From positions 1,116,001-1,180,000 of the forward strand of contig NZ_FQXB01000001.1 in the NCBI RefSeq assembly GCF_900129845.1: DNA of 64,000 bases, read 5' to 3'. The position numbers and the translations under genes were made by a program. The notes under the pieces were generated by a model. It was not told the origin of the DNA. It was given only the letters and a program-made list of their open reading frames with translations, and ran no database searches. Numbering within the stretch: position 1 is the first letter of the stretch; each line of letters starts with the position of its first letter. The DNA comes from Cognatiyoonia sediminum. GTDB lineage: Bacteria; Pseudomonadota; Alphaproteobacteria; Rhodobacterales; Rhodobacteraceae. Shown here one piece after another: positions 1-8,878 of this stretch.

Positions 1-2
1 TT

Positions 3-137
3 CAAACAGGCTTTGATGCCTCTAAACTCGCAGCCGTAACTGATGCCCTGCTCCGCGCCGGATTGACCGAAGCGCAAATCCGCAAAATCATGGGTGAGAA
101 TATGATCCGAGTGTTGCGTGCTCGCTTGGCGAATTAA
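3..137 (+). CDS. Membrane dipeptidase (peptidase M19), C-terminal end only
   Basis: Partial gene entering from the left edge; the open frame reads in from base 3 and stops with TAA at 135-137. The 44 visible residues (QTGFDASKLAAVTDALLRAG, then LTEAQIRKIMGENMIRVLRA) match the C-terminal helix of renal/microsomal-type dipeptidases, where a KIMGEN-like segment ends the TIM barrel. Family members are zinc hydrolases acting on dipeptides. The metal ligands lie outside the window, so activity cannot be judged. It converges with the DUF4389 gene and overlaps its stop by a few bases. Confidence 0.7.
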   Translation, partial: QTGFDASKLAAVTDALLRAGLTEAQIRKIMGENMIRVLRARLAN

Positions 138-418
138 TCGAGCTGCGTGAACGGCCAAGGCTTCACTTCGCTGGCACCTGTCTGATACCGCGCGGCTTTC
201 GCCATCCACATGCCCATGGTCGTACCAAACTCTGCTAATTGCTCATTCGGCTCCCGCTGGTTGACCAACATGATGACAAACTGAGCGACGGTGATCAGGC
301 CAAGCAAGGTATGCGCCATGCTTAAAAGCACCGCGACAATGATCATCGTCACCAATCTGATGAACATATTGTCGTAGTCCGACTCCGGCGCATCGTTGGG
401 TGTTTGATCGTCTTGCAT
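134..418 (-). CDS. DUF4389 family membrane protein
   Basis: A 94-residue protein with an acidic N-terminus (MQDDQTPNDAPESDYDN) and a hydrophobic stretch at about residues 19-53 that would span the membrane once or twice, followed by an amphipathic tail. The arrangement fits DUF4389 proteins, which are small inner-membrane proteins of unknown function; family assignment is from recognition, not a search. It lies 12 bases downstream of the Gfo/Idh/MocA gene on the same strand, so the two may be cotranscribed. Its stop overlaps the end of the convergent dipeptidase gene. Confidence 0.7.
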   Translation of the reverse strand: MQDDQTPNDAPESDYDNMFIRLVTMIIVAVLLSMAHTLLGLITVAQFVIMLVNQREPNEQLAEFGTTMGMWMAKAARYQTGASEVKPWPFTQLD

Positions 419-430
419 TGCGTCCTCCGT

Positions 431-1411
431 CTAGCCTGCCGGGTGCGGCCCGTGAGCTTCAAAAATCATATCCAACATGTTTTGCGTTCCCCGACTAAAT
501 TCAAGGGGACAGGGGTATTCAGCGCCGGACTGTGCCGTCTTGGCAAAATTCTCAACCTGCAAGACGTATTGATTTACGCTTGGCCACCGCTCCTGAATGC
601 GAGACCCGACTGCGGTTTCGAGGATCAGTTCTGAAACATCGTAGACATTGGCATTGAACGGACAGCTGAGCTTTAACCATCCCTGATCGCCGTGGAAGAC
701 AACCTCTTGCCTATTGTGCAGCCGCATCGAAACCATGCTCGACATACTGAAGCTTGGAAATTCAGCGGCAAATTGGGCATAGACATCAACGCTGTTCTCT
801 TTCTCCATGCGAGACAATGTAATTTCATTCGGATCTTCACCACTAACAAGACGAGCCGCGGAACAGGTGTAGACGCCAATGTCGTACAGCCCACCACCGC
901 CTTTTGCCGGATCATGGCGGATATTGGTCGTGTCACCTGCGTTGTTGTAGCTGAACACAGCGTCCACATGGCGCAGTTTCCCAATTGCGCCAGATTGAAC
1001 CAGTTCTTGCGCACGTGTGAATTGCGGGTGATGCGCGATCATCAAAGCCTCTGCTGCGTGCTTTCCGGACCTGTCCCGTGCGTTAATCAACGCATCAAAC
1101 TGGTCAGCTTGCAATGCAATTGGCTTTTCGCACAACACGTGCTTCCCTGCCTCTAGCGCCTTGATCGTCCAAGGCACATGCAAGTGGTTCGGGAGCGGTA
1201 TGTAGACCGCATCAATATCGGGCGAGTCTAGGAGCGCGTCATAGTCGCTGAAAACCTCCAAACCCGTTGCAAAGGCTTCAAATGGCTCGGCCTTGCTCGC
1301 AGTCGAGGTTGCAAGCCCGACAAGACTGTTCCCATTCGCCGCATGGATTGCCGGCCCCATATGTTGCCGTGCAAATTTCCCCGCTCCAAGAATTCCCCAA
1401 CGAAAGGCCAT
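431..1411 (-). CDS. Gfo/Idh/MocA family oxidoreductase
   Basis: A 326-residue NAD(P)-dependent sugar or polyol dehydrogenase-type protein. The N-terminus (MAFRWGILGAGKFARQH) is the Rossmann GxGxxA fold, and residues about 88-98 (AGKHVLCEKPIAL) carry the EKP motif whose lysine is the family's catalytic or binding residue. The C-terminal alpha/beta domain has the usual GGGGLYDIGVY segment. The substrate cannot be told from sequence; dimeric dihydrodiol dehydrogenase-like and glucose-fructose oxidoreductase-like members share this size. It reads toward the DUF4389 gene, with rpoH upstream on the same strand but separated by a terminator. Confidence 0.85.
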   Translation of the reverse strand: MAFRWGILGAGKFARQHMGPAIHAANGNSLVGLATSTASKAEPFEAFATGLEVFSDYDALLDSPDIDAVYIPLPNHLHVPWTIKALEAGKHVLCEKPIALQADQFDALINARDRSGKHAAEALMIAHHPQFTRAQELVQSGAIGKLRHVDAVFSYNNAGDTTNIRHDPAKGGGGLYDIGVYTCSAARLVSGEDPNEITLSRMEKENSVDVYAQFAAEFPSFSMSSMVSMRLHNRQEVVFHGDQGWLKLSCPFNANVYDVSELILETAVGSRIQERWPSVNQYVLQVENFAKTAQSGAEYPCPLEFSRGTQNMLDMIFEAHGPHPAG

Positions 1412-1464
1412 TCAAATCTCCCCCAACTGTTGGCGCTAACAGTAAAGCCTCACGTAGGACAGCG

Positions 1465-1496
1465 CAAAGAAAAACCCCAGTCAAAGGACCGGGGTT
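1465..1496 (-). terminator. Intrinsic terminator of rpoH
   Basis: On the minus strand the arms AACCCCGGTC and GACTGGGGTT (one mismatch) enclose a 4-base loop and are followed by TTTTCTTTG. It sits about 20 bases after the rpoH stop, between rpoH and the Gfo/Idh/MocA gene. Confidence 0.8.
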
Positions 1497-1516
1497 CTTA
1501 AACTCTTTTCGAAAAC

Positions 1517-2413
1517 TTACGCTGTCGCCAACATGCCCTTTTCGCGCGCAAGTTCTTTCATCCGCTTTTGCAGCTTCTCAAAGGCCCGCACTTCGATCTG
1601 ACGGATGCGCTCACGGCTCACGTCGTATTGAGAACTCAAGTCCTCCAAAGTGATCGTCTCTTCAGACAAACGGCGCTGCATCAAAATGTCTTTCTCGCGG
1701 TCATTCAAGGCATCCATAGCCTCTGCCAAAAGCTCGCGACGAGCTGTCAGCTCATCGTGCTCTTCATAAGCGGTCGCTTGGTCGGCATCTTCATCTTCCA
1801 ACCAGTCTTGCCACTGTGTCGCACTGTCACCATCGGTCCCGACCATCGCGTTCAAAGACGCATCACCACCGGAGAGGCGACGGTTCATGCTGATCACTTC
1901 GTCCTCGGTCACGCCCAGATCGCTTGCGATCTTTTGAACGTTTTCAGGGCGCATGTCGCCTTCTTCTAAAGCGCCGATACGGCTCTTTGCTTTGCGCAGG
2001 TTAAAGAACAATTTCTTTTGTGCAGATGTCGTACCCATCTTCACCATGGACCACGACCGCAGCACGTATTCTTGAATGGACGCGCGGATCCACCACATCG
2101 CGTAGGTCGCAAGGCGGAAGCCCTTCTCAGGGTCAAATTTCTTAACCGCCTGCATCAGGCCGACATTTGCTTCAGAAATCACCTCAGCTTGCGGCAATCC
2201 ATAGCCGCGATAACCCATAGCGATCTTGGCGGCGAGACGCAGGTGAGATGTGACAAGCTTGTGCGCAGACTCTGTGTCTTCGTCCTCAACCCAGCGTTTG
2301 GCCAGCATATATTCCTCTTCGGGTTCCAACATCGGGAACTTCCGAATTTCTTGCATATAGCGATTCAGACCCTGCTCGGGCGATGGGGCCGGAAGGTTTG
2401 TATATTTGCTCAT
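1517..2413 (-). CDS. rpoH: RNA polymerase heat-shock sigma factor (sigma-32)
   Basis: A 298-residue sigma-70-family factor that directs RNA polymerase to heat-shock promoters. Region 2 is clear (FDPEKGFRLATYAMWWIRAS) and the diagnostic RpoH box QKKLFFNLRK follows at about residues 134-143; region 4 ends with the helix-turn-helix [18 protein letters not shown]. Length is typical. It follows rluD on the same strand, an arrangement common in alphaproteobacteria, with a roughly 165-base gap that contains a sigma-32-type promoter, so it is probably transcribed on its own as well. Rhodobacterales often carry two rpoH paralogs; which one this is cannot be decided here. Confidence 0.96.
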   Translation of the reverse strand: MSKYTNLPAPSPEQGLNRYMQEIRKFPMLEPEEEYMLAKRWVEDEDTESAHKLVTSHLRLAAKIAMGYRGYGLPQAEVISEANVGLMQAVKKFDPEKGFRLATYAMWWIRASIQEYVLRSWSMVKMGTTSAQKKLFFNLRKAKSRIGALEEGDMRPENVQKIASDLGVTEDEVISMNRRLSGGDASLNAMVGTDGDSATQWQDWLEDEDADQATAYEEHDELTARRELLAEAMDALNDREKDILMQRRLSEETITLEDLSSQYDVSRERIRQIEVRAFEKLQKRMKELAREKGMLATA

Positions 2414-2451
2414 ACTGTCCCCCTATCAGTTATGTTTATCGTCTTAACATT

Positions 2452-2481
2452 CATATGGTAGCGCTCTCGGACCGTTTCAAG
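2452..2481 (-). promoter_or_regulatory. Candidate heat-shock (RpoH-type) promoter of rpoH
   Basis: On the minus strand CTTGAAA (2481-2475) is followed after 16 bases by CCATATG (2458-2452). This fits the sigma-32 pattern CTTGAAA then CCCAT-like. The expected transcription start lies about 30 bases before the rpoH ATG. It implies positive autoregulation. Confidence 0.55.
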
Positions 2482-2578
2482 AGGCCCAAAAACGTTTTTT
2501 GTCTTCCCCTATATGAGTGAGAGGTTAACCAATTGTTAGGGTGATTTCAGTGCATTCACGCACATGGGATGGTTTGTT

Positions 2579-3610
2579 TCAGCCCTGCCCGCGCATTTTG
2601 GAGAGCAGTTCAACCATATCTTTCGGCAAATCCGCCTCAAATAAGAGATCCACGCCGGTGACTGGATGCACGAAACCTAATGTCGCCGCATGAAGTGCCT
2701 GACGCCCAAATTGAGAAGCAGCCTCCACGCCTGCCTGTCCAATCGCCTTAGCGGAAAGCTTGCGTTTGCCACCATAAACCGGATCGCCAATCAAAGAATG
2801 CCCACAATGGGCCAAATGCACCCTGATCTGATGGGTCCGGCCGGTTTCTAGCCAGCATTCGATCAAGGCAGCCGCGGGTGGCGTTCCCAAACTCTCCACG
2901 ATCCGCGCTCTCGTGACGGCATGTCGCCCGCGATCAAAGAATACCGCTTGCCGCTGCCGATCCGTTTTGTGCCGATCCAAAAAGGTCTGAACCTTCAGGA
3001 TATTGCCAGATTCAAAGTTCACACCCTTTACGCCTCGCAAACGTGGGTCATTGCTGTCGGGCGCCCCATAACAGATCGCAAGGTAGCGACGCTCAACACT
3101 ATGCGCCGCAAACTGATCGGCAAGCCCATGATGCGCCGCATCAGATTTCGCCACCACCAGAAGGCCAGAGGTTTCTTTATCAATCCGGTGCACAATGCCC
3201 GGACGTTTCGACCCGCCGACCCCCGAAAGGCTATCGCCGCAATGATGGATCAACGCATTGACTAAAGTACCCGAAGGCGTGCCCGGCGCAGGATGGACGA
3301 CCATACCAGCAGGTTTATTCACCACGATCAGATCATCATCTTCAAACACGATCTGAAGCGAGATGTCCTCTCCCTCGATATGGCTTTCCTCTGCCTCGCG
3401 CACGGTAATTTCAACGACAGCACCTTCCGGCACCTGAACCCTCGGCTGATCCAATACGGCCCCATCAACTGAGACCGCTCCGCTCTCCAACAACTTCACA
3501 AGCCGCGACCGACTGAACGACGCATCCGCCGGCACATCCCGCGCCAAAGCTTTGTCCAACCGTTTCGGTGGATTGGGTCCGATTTCAAAGGAAACGATAC
3601 GCTCTATCAT
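2579..3610 (-). CDS. rluD: 23S rRNA pseudouridine synthase, RluA family (RluD-like)
   Basis: Isomerises uridines to pseudouridine in large-subunit rRNA. The 343-residue product has an N-terminal S4 RNA-binding domain (about residues 14-75, SRSRLVKLLESGAVSVDG) and the catalytic domain with the RluA signature HRIDKETSGLLVVAKSD, whose aspartate is the nucleophile; the motif GRTHQIRVHLAHCGHSLIGD follows. A longer open frame reaches 3721, but that would run through the tRNA-His gene, so the ATG at 3610 (MIERIVSFEIG) is chosen. RluD modifies helix 69 positions in other bacteria; the exact target here is inferred from family resemblance. Confidence 0.9.
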   Translation of the reverse strand: MIERIVSFEIGPNPPKRLDKALARDVPADASFSRSRLVKLLESGAVSVDGAVLDQPRVQVPEGAVVEITVREAEESHIEGEDISLQIVFEDDDLIVVNKPAGMVVHPAPGTPSGTLVNALIHHCGDSLSGVGGSKRPGIVHRIDKETSGLLVVAKSDAAHHGLADQFAAHSVERRYLAICYGAPDSNDPRLRGVKGVNFESGNILKVQTFLDRHKTDRQRQAVFFDRGRHAVTRARIVESLGTPPAAALIECWLETGRTHQIRVHLAHCGHSLIGDPVYGGKRKLSAKAIGQAGVEAASQFGRQALHAATLGFVHPVTGVDLLFEADLPKDMVELLSKMRGQG

Positions 3611-3676
3611 CTTGGCCAATATACTCCCGCCGGAGGCTGCAACCTCCGCCAACAGAGCTAACACATAAAAGAGGAG

Positions 3677-3753
3677 TGGTACCACCTCCTGGTCTCGAAC
3701 CAGGGACCTCCTGATCCACAATCAGGCGCTCTAACCAACTGAGCTAAGGCGGC
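3677..3753 (-). tRNA. tRNA-His (GTG)
   Basis: A 77-base cloverleaf on the minus strand. Acceptor GCCGCCT pairs with AGGTGGT (two G-U pairs), the D arm is AGCTCAGTTGGTTAGAGC, the anticodon arm is CCTGA-TTGTGGA-TCAGG with anticodon GTG, and the T arm is CCTGGTTCGAGACCAGG. CCA is encoded. The discriminator is A73 and the base before G1 is T, so the usual G-1 identity element of histidine tRNA is not encoded, as known for many alphaproteobacteria. Confidence 0.96.
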
Positions 3754-3901
3754 ACGTGGGGCGATTTAACCCCCGCCATCCACGATGACAAGTCCTCAGT
3801 TCACATTCTGTGGCGAATTTCATCCCAAATCAAGCAGGACGCTCGCCTTGCCAAACCCTGCGGCCCTGCGCTAGGCAACCCAGAGATCAAGGAGAGCGGC
3901 C

Positions 3902-4941
<1,040 letters not shown>

Positions 4942-4947
4942 GTTAAG

Positions 4948-5127
4948 TCAGCTATATCGAACACCGGCCTCAAGTAGTTCAAAGCCCACGATCTCAAACT
5001 CATAAAGCTCACCGCTGGCTTTTTGGGCACGAGCGATGAGTTTGCCTGCATCGTCCCTGAACACCGCATGTGTTGTGTGCAGCGCGCGATAGCAGTGACT
5101 TCCATCAGGATAGAAATATTTGATCAT
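4948..5127 (-). CDS. Small conserved-looking protein downstream of mmcB (59 residues)
   Basis: A 59-codon frame beginning MIKYFYPDGSHCYRALHTTH and ending in FELLEAGVRYS, stop TGA at 4948-4950. It starts three bases after the mmcB stop on the same strand and ends six bases from the convergent kdsA stop, so it fills the gap exactly. The composition (aromatic N-terminus, RDDAGKLIARA, GELYEFEIVGFELLEAG) looks like a small beta-rich soluble protein. I do not recognise a family. The tight coupling with mmcB suggests coexpression, possibly under SOS control. Confidence 0.6.
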   Translation of the reverse strand: MIKYFYPDGSHCYRALHTTHAVFRDDAGKLIARAQKASGELYEFEIVGFELLEAGVRYS

Positions 5128-5130
5128 GGC

Positions 5131-5589
5131 CTACCAATCATAAATTGCATTCGGATCACGCGCAGCTTGCGCTCGAATAGCGGCGTGGCGTGCGAATTTC
5201 TGGATCATTACCTTGCGCCGTGCAGCTGCGAGCTTCGTTTCTGGTCCCATACGCAAAATCTCTGCGTCGTACCCATCTGCAATGATCAAGCCCGTATCGT
5301 CGGGCAGCAATTCCGTTGGAAAATCCTGATCAACGGCCCAGAAAAATCGGTCACACCACTCTAGATAGCCCTGCCATTTATGATCAGATTGGAAATCTGC
5401 ACGAGATGATTTGCATTCAATCACCCACACCTCGCCCTTTGGGCCAAGCGCCATGACGTCGACGCGGAGGCCTGAGGTCGGCGTCAGCTCCACAACGCTG
5501 ACAAAATCGTGCTGCCTCAGGTGTCTGCACACCCCACGCGCCAAAAGTTGGCCGGGCATCAGTTGAGGTTGAGAGGTATCTTCAGGCAT
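5131..5589 (-). CDS. mmcB: MmcB family DNA-repair protein
   Basis: A 152-residue protein of the MmcB family, required for mitomycin C resistance in Caulobacter and belonging to the restriction-endonuclease-like (PD-(D/E)XK) fold. The nuclease-type core is visible as LRVDVMALGPKGEVWVIECK followed by SSRADFQSDHKWQGYLEWCD; the D...EXK spacing matches the fold. A LexA-like site lies 12 bases upstream of its ATG. The 59-codon gene follows three bases after its stop. Role in DNA-damage repair is taken from the characterised family member. Confidence 0.88.
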   Translation of the reverse strand: MPEDTSQPQLMPGQLLARGVCRHLRQHDFVSVVELTPTSGLRVDVMALGPKGEVWVIECKSSRADFQSDHKWQGYLEWCDRFFWAVDQDFPTELLPDDTGLIIADGYDAEILRMGPETKLAAARRKVMIQKFARHAAIRAQAARDPNAIYDW

Positions 5590-5600
5590 GGCTCAAACAT

Positions 5601-5615
5601 GAACAAAACGTAAAC
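5601..5615 (-). promoter_or_regulatory. LexA-like SOS box upstream of mmcB
   Basis: On the minus strand GTTT-ACGTTTT-GTTC, which matches seven of eight fixed bases of the alphaproteobacterial LexA site GTTC-N7-GTTC. It ends 12 bases before the mmcB start codon. mmcB is known to be SOS-regulated in Caulobacter. Confidence 0.55.
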
Positions 5616-5750
5616 ATCCGTCAAGAAAAAGCCGATTTTGGCCAAAATGTGGCGGATTTCATGAGAGTTGACCGTCTTTTTTAACCTTCTGGTCATTATT
5701 TGAACATGTATCCCCGTCAAAACATTCCCAAGTAACGAGGGAGAAGAGAG

Positions 5751-5891
5751 ATGAGTTTTCTAGCTGATATCACATTCATGGAAGTTGCTTTATCACTTGT
5801 CACTGTGGGCATTATCGAACGGCTCGCGGTTCAGTATCTGCCAGAAGATATGGTCGGCCCGAACGGTTGGCTGCTCACAACTTCCGAATAA
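5751..5891 (+). CDS. Small hydrophobic protein of unknown function (46 residues)
   Basis: A 46-codon frame starting MSFLADITFMEVALSLVTVG and ending LLTTSE, preceded by a purine-rich Shine-Dalgarno (GAGGGAGAAGAGAG). Residues about 8-30 form a moderately hydrophobic helix that could be a single membrane segment or an amphipathic helix. I do not recognise it. It stands alone between mmcB (divergent) and the histidine kinase. Support is the strong ribosome-binding site and sensible composition only. Confidence 0.45.
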   Translation: MSFLADITFMEVALSLVTVGIIERLAVQYLPEDMVGPNGWLLTTSE

Positions 5892-6275
5892 TTCCCGACT
5901 ACCACTTGCCCTAACCGCCCCCCCACCTTACGTCGGGGTTTGGCGGTGTTCTGCTCTTCTCGTTTCCATGTGGGTTACATTCCAGTGGCCTTAAGCAAAT
6001 CCGAGGGAGCTGGCTCTGTCTGAGCCCTGGTTCAGTTATCCGGCGCCCACCTGTATATACAGGTCCTCGGGAATAAACCCTCTACGGTCGCTGCGGTTCC
6101 CGCCACCACTTTCTCTAAAGCAAATCGATTAGCCTCTCTCCAACCGAGCGCAGCGCGACGGCCATTCAACAAATGCTTGACCTTGCGGCATCCAAAGGGT
6201 GAGCATGGCGTTAACTTTTTCAACCTGACCTTTCAGTTCTATGCGATTTGACGGGCCATTCCCTTGTAGGAATAA
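5892..6275. other. Intergenic region upstream of the histidine kinase
   Basis: About 380 bases without a convincing gene. It holds an imperfect GC-rich inverted repeat near 5908-5948 (CCGCC...GGCGG) that may end the small upstream gene, and a perfect 16-base palindrome at 6049-6064. A minus-strand frame of 63 codons at 6032-6223 lacks a ribosome-binding site and familiar sequence and is not annotated. Confidence 0.6.
6049..6064. promoter_or_regulatory. Perfect 16-base palindrome, possible operator
   Basis: ACCTGTATATACAGGT is a perfect palindrome about 210 bases before the histidine-kinase start. It is framed by CCGAGG (6001-6006) and CCTCGG (6065-6070). It looks like a dimeric-regulator site; the regulator is unknown. 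It is not the alphaproteobacterial LexA form. Confidence 0.35.
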
Positions 6276-8189
6276 GTGGCAAAACAATTGAAACTACTGG
6301 GAATTCTCCTTCGTTCGCTCTGTGTGTTTATAGGGGTGTCATGCACCCCTCTCCTCGCCGTTGCAGACGACCAAAGGGTTTTAGTGTTGGACGAGGCACA
6401 AGCGCCCTTTAATCTTGCAGAATATTCATCTTATCTGATCGATCCGGTGGCGTTCGAGACGACGTGGCAGGACCGACTTCAACTAGAAGGTTTGATCGGT
6501 CTTCCAGCGACGTCATTTGCGCCTGTAACAACGCGGAAAATCGGGTTCGGGTGGTCGAACGCTGTTCACCACATCAAGACACCATTGGTGAACCCAACAG
6601 ATCAAACCCAAGCTTGGGTGCTCGCATTCAATCAAATCGCTTGGGGACACAAGGTCGCCTATCTCGTGATTGAAGGGGAGCCGCTCCCGACAGAACCGCT
6701 TTTCATTTTTCCCGACGTTGAACCCTGGCAGGATCGAGACCGATTTCAACACATCGAATTTGAAATGCCCTCAAACGGTCGTGGCACGCTCTATGTCTCC
6801 TACGCCAACAATTCGTCCTATGCGCCATTATCAATCGAAAATGCTGGAACCTATGAAACGCGCCGTATGGTTTCGGAACTCAGGATCTATATCCTTCTTG
6901 GTTTGGTCTTAGGTGTCACTGTTCTGACGGTCAGTCTCCTCGGTGTGTTGTACCAAAGAGTTGCGGTTTTCTACGCACTGTACCTCACTTTTTCGACCTT
7001 CCACCTTTGCTATGTTCTCGGCCTATTTCCATTTATCCCGTTCTTGGCGGAGTACGTCTATCCGATCATGCGGTTTTGGTGGGCGGCATTCGCGCTCATG
7101 TCATATCTGCTGTTTCAAAGGTCTTTTTTCGCGACAGCTCCTCAAGTCCCCAAATGGGTTGGCCGTGTCCTCTTGGTCGCAGCGGGATTGGTCCTGGCAA
7201 CCACATTTGCATTCGATTTCCTCGGAGCGCCTTTCGAGCCTGTGATTGTCTGGTCATCAGTTTGTATATGCCTCATCGCGGCAAACGGTATCGTTGCAAT
7301 CATCAAACGGGTTTCCGGTCGGTGGTTCTTTGCTGCTGGTTGTTTGATGCTGGTAGTCATGCTCGTCCCCTTGAATTTAAGCGACTTTCTCACCGCGCAT
7401 TATACCTACGAAGAAGCTGCGACCGTCTTTCTTTTCGGACTGGCTTTCGAAGCCATCGCTTTGTCATGCGCAATGTTTGCGCGGGTCCGCGAACTTCGTG
7501 CGGAGAAAGAAGAGGCTTTGGTTGCCGAACTCAAGGCGGCAGAGGAACGCCGTACGATGTCCGAGCGTTTAGCGACCGCCGCGCACGACATTCAACAACC
7601 TTTGACATCAATGAAACTCGCTGCACAAGACAACCAAAAACAGTTGGACGAATTGGGTGGCGCCATCGAATTTCTTGATGAAATCGTAAAGTCACAACTC
7701 ACTGGCGACGGCATCGAACATAAACCTCCCTCAAGTGATGCGGGTGAAAGAGAAGAGATCGAACTCAACGTTATTCTAGATAATTTGAAAACCATGTTTA
7801 CAGCCGAGGCGGACGATAAAGGGCTAACTTTTGAAACTGTTCCAACGTCGAAAATAGCTTTCGTAAACGCCTTTGCGCTGATGCGCGTTTTGTCCAATCT
7901 TGTTTCGAACGCCATTAAGAACACCGACACGGGCGGCGTGACTGTTCAGAGCATAGCGGACGAAGACCGAGTAGGCGTTGAGGTGCGTGATACAGGGCCA
8001 GGTCTCTCCCCGGAACAATTGTCAAAGCTCAAGACCCCCTACCATCGCGCGGGAGATTATGACGGCCACGGTTTGGGCCTCGCGATAGTTGAACAGCTAT
8101 GCGCCGAAAACAGGTTCGAGATGCGTGTTGAACCTAACGAACCGCAGGGGACGAGTTTCCAAATTTGGCTCCCTGCCCCCGAAGATTAA
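6276..8189 (+). CDS. 7TM-DISM sensor histidine kinase
   Basis: A 637-residue membrane sensor kinase, GTG start with GTAGGA eight bases before it. Order: signal peptide (about 1-30), periplasmic 7TMR-DISMED2-type domain (about 30-190), seven transmembrane helices (about 195-405), a charged coiled coil (RAEKEEALVAELKAAEERR), a HisKA-type H-box with phospho-acceptor His437 (AAHDIQQPLTSMK), then a HATPase domain with N box NLVSNAIKNT, G1 box DTGPGL and G2 box GHGLGLAIVEQL. 7TM-DISM sensors are thought to bind small exogenous ligands such as carbohydrates. No response regulator lies nearby. The next gene starts 12 bases downstream and is probably cotranscribed. Confidence 0.9.
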   Translation: MAKQLKLLGILLRSLCVFIGVSCTPLLAVADDQRVLVLDEAQAPFNLAEYSSYLIDPVAFETTWQDRLQLEGLIGLPATSFAPVTTRKIGFGWSNAVHHIKTPLVNPTDQTQAWVLAFNQIAWGHKVAYLVIEGEPLPTEPLFIFPDVEPWQDRDRFQHIEFEMPSNGRGTLYVSYANNSSYAPLSIENAGTYETRRMVSELRIYILLGLVLGVTVLTVSLLGVLYQRVAVFYALYLTFSTFHLCYVLGLFPFIPFLAEYVYPIMRFWWAAFALMSYLLFQRSFFATAPQVPKWVGRVLLVAAGLVLATTFAFDFLGAPFEPVIVWSSVCICLIAANGIVAIIKRVSGRWFFAAGCLMLVVMLVPLNLSDFLTAHYTYEEAATVFLFGLAFEAIALSCAMFARVRELRAEKEEALVAELKAAEERRTMSERLATAAHDIQQPLTSMKLAAQDNQKQLDELGGAIEFLDEIVKSQLTGDGIEHKPPSSDAGEREEIELNVILDNLKTMFTAEADDKGLTFETVPTSKIAFVNAFALMRVLSNLVSNAIKNTDTGGVTVQSIADEDRVGVEVRDTGPGLSPEQLSKLKTPYHRAGDYDGHGLGLAIVEQLCAENRFEMRVEPNEPQGTSFQIWLPAPED

Positions 8190-8201
8190 AGGAGATTTGA
8201 T

Positions 8202-8861
8202 TTGCCCAGACGTCCCCTTGCCCCTTGGCGTGATGTGATGCCCTCCCTCCAGACAGGAGATCTGATTTTCTTCCGCGGCCCCGGTTGGTTCACGCATGCC
8301 GTAGACCTCATCACAGGAGGGATTTGGTCACATGTTGCGATGGTGATTGAAGCGAAGGACATCTATCCAGAACTTCCGAAAGACCAACTTTTGCTCTGGG
8401 AATCCACGACCATCCCAGGCCAAGACGTTGACGCTGATCCGTCGCACATAAACCTGACAACAGGGCCTATGCTGGTCGATCTCGCCAGCCGGATGGAAAA
8501 CTATGCTGAGCGTTGGGGCTACAAAATGATGTCTGCTCGATATCTGCATCTCGACCGGACCGAGGAGTTCCGCAGCAACCTCAGCGCATTTGTCCGTGAT
8601 CCGGACGTTAGGAACGCCGGCTACCCATCAACGAGTGGGCTTTTGTGGCACTACCTACGCGAACGCTACACAGTCACCAGAGAAGAGCGGACTTATTTCT
8701 GTAGCGAACTTGTTGCCGCGACTTTTCAAGCGGCCGGGCTTCTCCCGCCTAACCCGACGCACACCAGCTATTGCCCCCGTGATTTTTCCGAACGGGGGTT
8801 TGTTCCACGATTGTTGCGGTCGGAATTTGGGCAGGAGATCTATTTTGGGAAAACAAGCTAG
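8202..8861 (+). CDS. Permuted papain-like (YiiX/NlpC-P60-related) amidase or hydrolase
   Basis: A 219-residue protein from a TTG start with AAGGAG six bases before it. It has the circularly permuted papain-like layout: histidine first (His44 in GGIWSHVAMVI) and the catalytic cysteine later (Cys167 in TYFCSELVA), the order found in YiiX/YebB-type enzymes. Members cleave or transfer acyl or amide groups on lipids, peptides or cell-wall material; the substrate here is unknown. It has no signal peptide. The gene lies 12 bases after the 7TM-DISM kinase, suggesting a shared pathway. Confidence 0.75.
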   Translation: MPRRPLAPWRDVMPSLQTGDLIFFRGPGWFTHAVDLITGGIWSHVAMVIEAKDIYPELPKDQLLLWESTTIPGQDVDADPSHINLTTGPMLVDLASRMENYAERWGYKMMSARYLHLDRTEEFRSNLSAFVRDPDVRNAGYPSTSGLLWHYLRERYTVTREERTYFCSELVAATFQAAGLLPPNPTHTSYCPRDFSERGFVPRLLRSEFGQEIYFGKTS

Positions 8862-8878
8862 ACTTGCCGTCCATTTGC

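Noticed and set aside
3611-3721. N-terminal extension of the rluD frame to 3721
   Set aside because: It would translate through the tRNA-His gene, and the family start is the ATG at 3610.
6032-6223. 63-codon minus-strand frame in the gap before the histidine kinase
   Set aside because: No Shine-Dalgarno, no familiar motif, and it covers the palindrome.
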